From Bacteroidota bacterium (GTDB lineage: Bacteria > Bacteroidota > Bacteroidia > Bacteroidales > JAAUTT01): a stretch of DNA of 8,204 nt. Each line of letters begins with the position of its first letter. Within the stretch, counting starts at the first letter, position 1. The stretch is from contig JAEYWD010000114.1 in the NCBI GenBank assembly GCA_023429135.1, positions 1 to 8,204 on the forward strand, in the 5' to 3' direction. A model generated the notes under the pieces. That model was not told where the DNA came from, made no database searches, and worked only from the letters and a program-made list of their open reading frames with translations. Shown here piece by piece: positions 7,014 to 8,204 of this stretch. The position numbers and the translations under genes were made by a program.

Positions 7014-7044
7014 TTTCAATTTCACGAAAGCTTACATACATTTA
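7014..7044 (+). promoter_or_regulatory. Candidate promoter for the LamG lipoprotein gene
   Basis: TTTC (7014-7017), a 19-nt spacer and TACATTTA (7037-7044) resemble the Bacteroidota TTTG/TAnnTTTG promoter, with one mismatch in each box. The leader would be about 90 nt, long compared with the other genes here. It holds a 9-bp direct repeat AGACAGATT (7060-7068 and 7074-7082) and a T-run at about 7110-7116 just before the A/T-rich translation start. No riboswitch is recognisable. Confidence 0.35.
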
Positions 7045-7140
7045 CAGCCGAATTCCGTCAGACAGATTTCGATAGACAGATTAGCCAGAGTTAGTTAACA
7101 TGGATATTATTTTTTTATTAACTCCTAATCTTTTATCATC

Positions 7141-7857
7141 ATGTCAAAAAAAATCAATTACCAAAACCTCAAAAGGAAGTTTTCCCTGTCGGAAATGATT
7201 AGCTTTTTACTTGTGGCAGTTTTCCTGACTGTGTCGTGCAAGAAAAAAGACGATGACACCAAGCCTGACGACACTCCAAAAACCTATCCTACAAGCGGAC
7301 TGGTTTCGTACTTCAAATTCGACGACAATCTGAAAGACTCGAACAACCAAACTCCCGACGGCACTAACCACAACAATGTAACCTTTATAGAAGGGAAAAG
7401 CGGAAAGGCTGTATCCTTCAGCGGCTCAAATTACATTACGTTTAGCAAGAAAACTTATAAATCGGGTAATAATGTAAGCATTTCTATATGGTTTAAAGCG
7501 AACCATGGGGGTTTACGATACTTTTTATGGGGTACCGATTTTGGAGCCGCAACCAAGGAAGGAAATGCGGCATACGCAATTTCGCTGCCTAACACAAACA
7601 GCGCTTTGGGGGCTTATGCTGCCGATACTTGGACACATATGGTGGGAACATATGATGGTACAAACATAAAAATATATATTAATGGCGTTTTAAAAGGAAC
7701 AACTATCCACGCTGGAAATATTGCCGGCCTGGATACAGATTTATTTGTAGGCAGATTCGACACTGATTATTGGAAAGGCAGCATCGATGAGTTCTTCATT
7801 TATAATAAAGTTCTGACTCAGGAAGAAGTAACTCAACTTTATAATTACTCGAATTAA
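7141..7857 (+). CDS. LamG-fold (concanavalin A-like) surface lipoprotein
   Basis: This 238-residue protein starts with an n-region rich in Lys, a hydrophobic core (about 19-30) and a lipobox LTVSC, giving lipidated Cys33. The next residues (KKKDDD) resemble the charged lipoprotein export signal that directs Bacteroidota lipoproteins to the outer cell surface. A Thr/Pro/Asp-rich linker leads into one LamG/jellyroll domain (about 53-236). Its typical stretches are visible: GLVSYFKFDDN (53-63), the Gly-Lys-Ser-Gly-Lys-Ala strand (85-90), SISIWF (113-118), WTHMVGTYDGT (164-174), IYINGVLKG (178-186) and GSIDEFFIYNK (213-223). Such domains bind glycans or proteins and are usually fused to enzymes or adhesins; here the domain stands alone with no catalytic partner. 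No SusC/SusD pair or glycoside hydrolase is nearby, so a ligand cannot be inferred. The ATG at 7141 is the only start giving the full signal peptide. Translation initiation is A/T-rich with no Shine-Dalgarno. Confidence 0.92.
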   Translation: MSKKINYQNLKRKFSLSEMISFLLVAVFLTVSCKKKDDDTKPDDTPKTYPTSGLVSYFKFDDNLKDSNNQTPDGTNHNNVTFIEGKSGKAVSFSGSNYITFSKKTYKSGNNVSISIWFKANHGGLRYFLWGTDFGAATKEGNAAYAISLPNTNSALGAYAADTWTHMVGTYDGTNIKIYINGVLKGTTIHAGNIAGLDTDLFVGRFDTDYWKGSIDEFFIYNKVLTQEEVTQLYNYSN

Positions 7858-7873
7858 AGCAGAGCAGAATATC

Positions 7874-7907
7874 GAGGATGTAGTTTTTAAGAATAAATTA
7901 CATCCTC
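7874..7907 (+). terminator. Hairpin after the LamG lipoprotein gene
   Basis: Arms 7874-7886 and 7895-7907 form a 13-bp stem (one G-T pair, the outer nine bases perfect: GAGGATGTA with TACATCCTC) around an 8-nt loop. It begins 16 bp after the stop codon. Only an interrupted T-stretch follows (TAATTAAAGTCTTTT), so it is a plausible intrinsic terminator with a weak tail, or a bidirectional transcript end. Confidence 0.6.
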
Positions 7908-8204
7908 TAATTAAAGTCTTTTAGTTCCAGAATTACAAAATTTAGCAGTTTTGAGGAAACTCTTCAGGACTTTTTGGAAATCCTGCGAGATAGTTCACCT
8001 TGATGTAGCAAATGAAGAAAACAAAACTAAGCTCCTAAAAAATGTTACTGCATTGCAGCTTAACAGCCGCGTAGCGGTAATCTCTTTGGTGTGCCGGGCA
8101 TGTTGCAATTCTAAAGGGTGCGGGAGAAATCCCAAGTCCCGAAGGAGCCGTGATGACCGGAATTCTTTAGCGCAAAGCAAGGGTGCTCAGGGTGACCTGG
8201 GATC
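7908..8204. other. Gene-free right end: structured, repeat-like noncoding DNA
   Basis: I find no convincing gene in these roughly 300 bases. From about 8060 the sequence becomes more G/C-rich and full of small symmetries: CCGC-GTA-GCGG near 8068-8077, CGGGA/TCCCG (8121-8125 and 8137-8141), CTAAAG/CTTTAG (8111-8116 and 8165-8170), and a direct repeat AAGGGTGC (8114-8121 and 8179-8186). Both strands are open: a minus frame at 7995-8180 and a plus frame from 7915 off the right edge. Both would give basic, Cys/Arg/Ser-rich peptides with no domain. This is typical of a dispersed palindromic repeat or a structured RNA region rather than a protein. Copy number elsewhere in the genome cannot be seen from here. 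Confidence 0.45.

Noticed and set aside
7995..8180. 61-residue minus-strand ORF
   Set aside because: No ribosome site, domain or neighbour support; composition is odd and it overlaps inverted repeats in a segment that is also open on the other strand.
7915..8204. Plus-strand frame open to the right edge (about 96 codons)
   Set aside because: No ATG near its beginning and a basic Cys/Arg/Ser-rich product lacking any recognisable motif; more likely chance openness in a repeat. A real gene continuing past the edge cannot be fully excluded.
8101..8204. tRNA or other known small RNA in the G/C-richer right end
   Set aside because: No cloverleaf arms, no T-loop motif and no CCA-type 3' end could be found on either strand.

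Overview
The window looks like ordinary chromosomal DNA from a member of the Bacteroidota. Three things point that way. The protein families and sequence style fit: a Smr-type MutS2 of about 826 residues, an M28 peptidase with a PA domain, a DUF6263-like secreted protein, and a LamG lipoprotein with a Lys/Asp-rich stretch after its lipid-modified cysteine. Clear Shine-Dalgarno sequences are nearly absent. Several intergenic regions carry matches to the Bacteroidota -33/-7 promoter (TTTG, about 19 nt, TAnnTTTG). The genus cannot be told from the sequence alone.

Layout, left to right. Positions 1-123 hold no gene, only a short palindrome at the left edge. Four genes follow on the minus strand. 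Reading in their own direction from the right, these are mutS2 (6153-3673), a secreted M28 metallopeptidase (3521-1947), a secreted DUF6263-like protein (1923-1090) and an ElyC/SanA/YdcF-type DUF218 membrane protein (888-124). The peptidase and DUF6263-like genes are 23 bp apart and probably share a transcript. The DUF218 gene has its own candidate promoter. Directly upstream of that promoter lies the most unusual element here: five tandem 23-bp units, each containing a CATAC-N2-GTATG palindrome (952-1069).

A divergent intergenic region (6154-6284) separates mutS2 from two plus-strand genes: an unrecognised six-helix membrane protein (6285-6983) and a LamG-fold surface lipoprotein (7141-7857), the latter followed by a hairpin. 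The right end (7908-8204) has no convincing gene. It looks like structured, repeat-like noncoding DNA that happens to be open on both strands.

The genes do not form one obvious pathway. MutS2 acts in the cytoplasm on nucleic acid or ribosomes; the other five are envelope or exported proteins. I see no defence system, phage, insertion sequence, CRISPR array, rRNA or tRNA. The candidate for something undescribed is the palindromic 23-bp array next to the DUF218 promoter.
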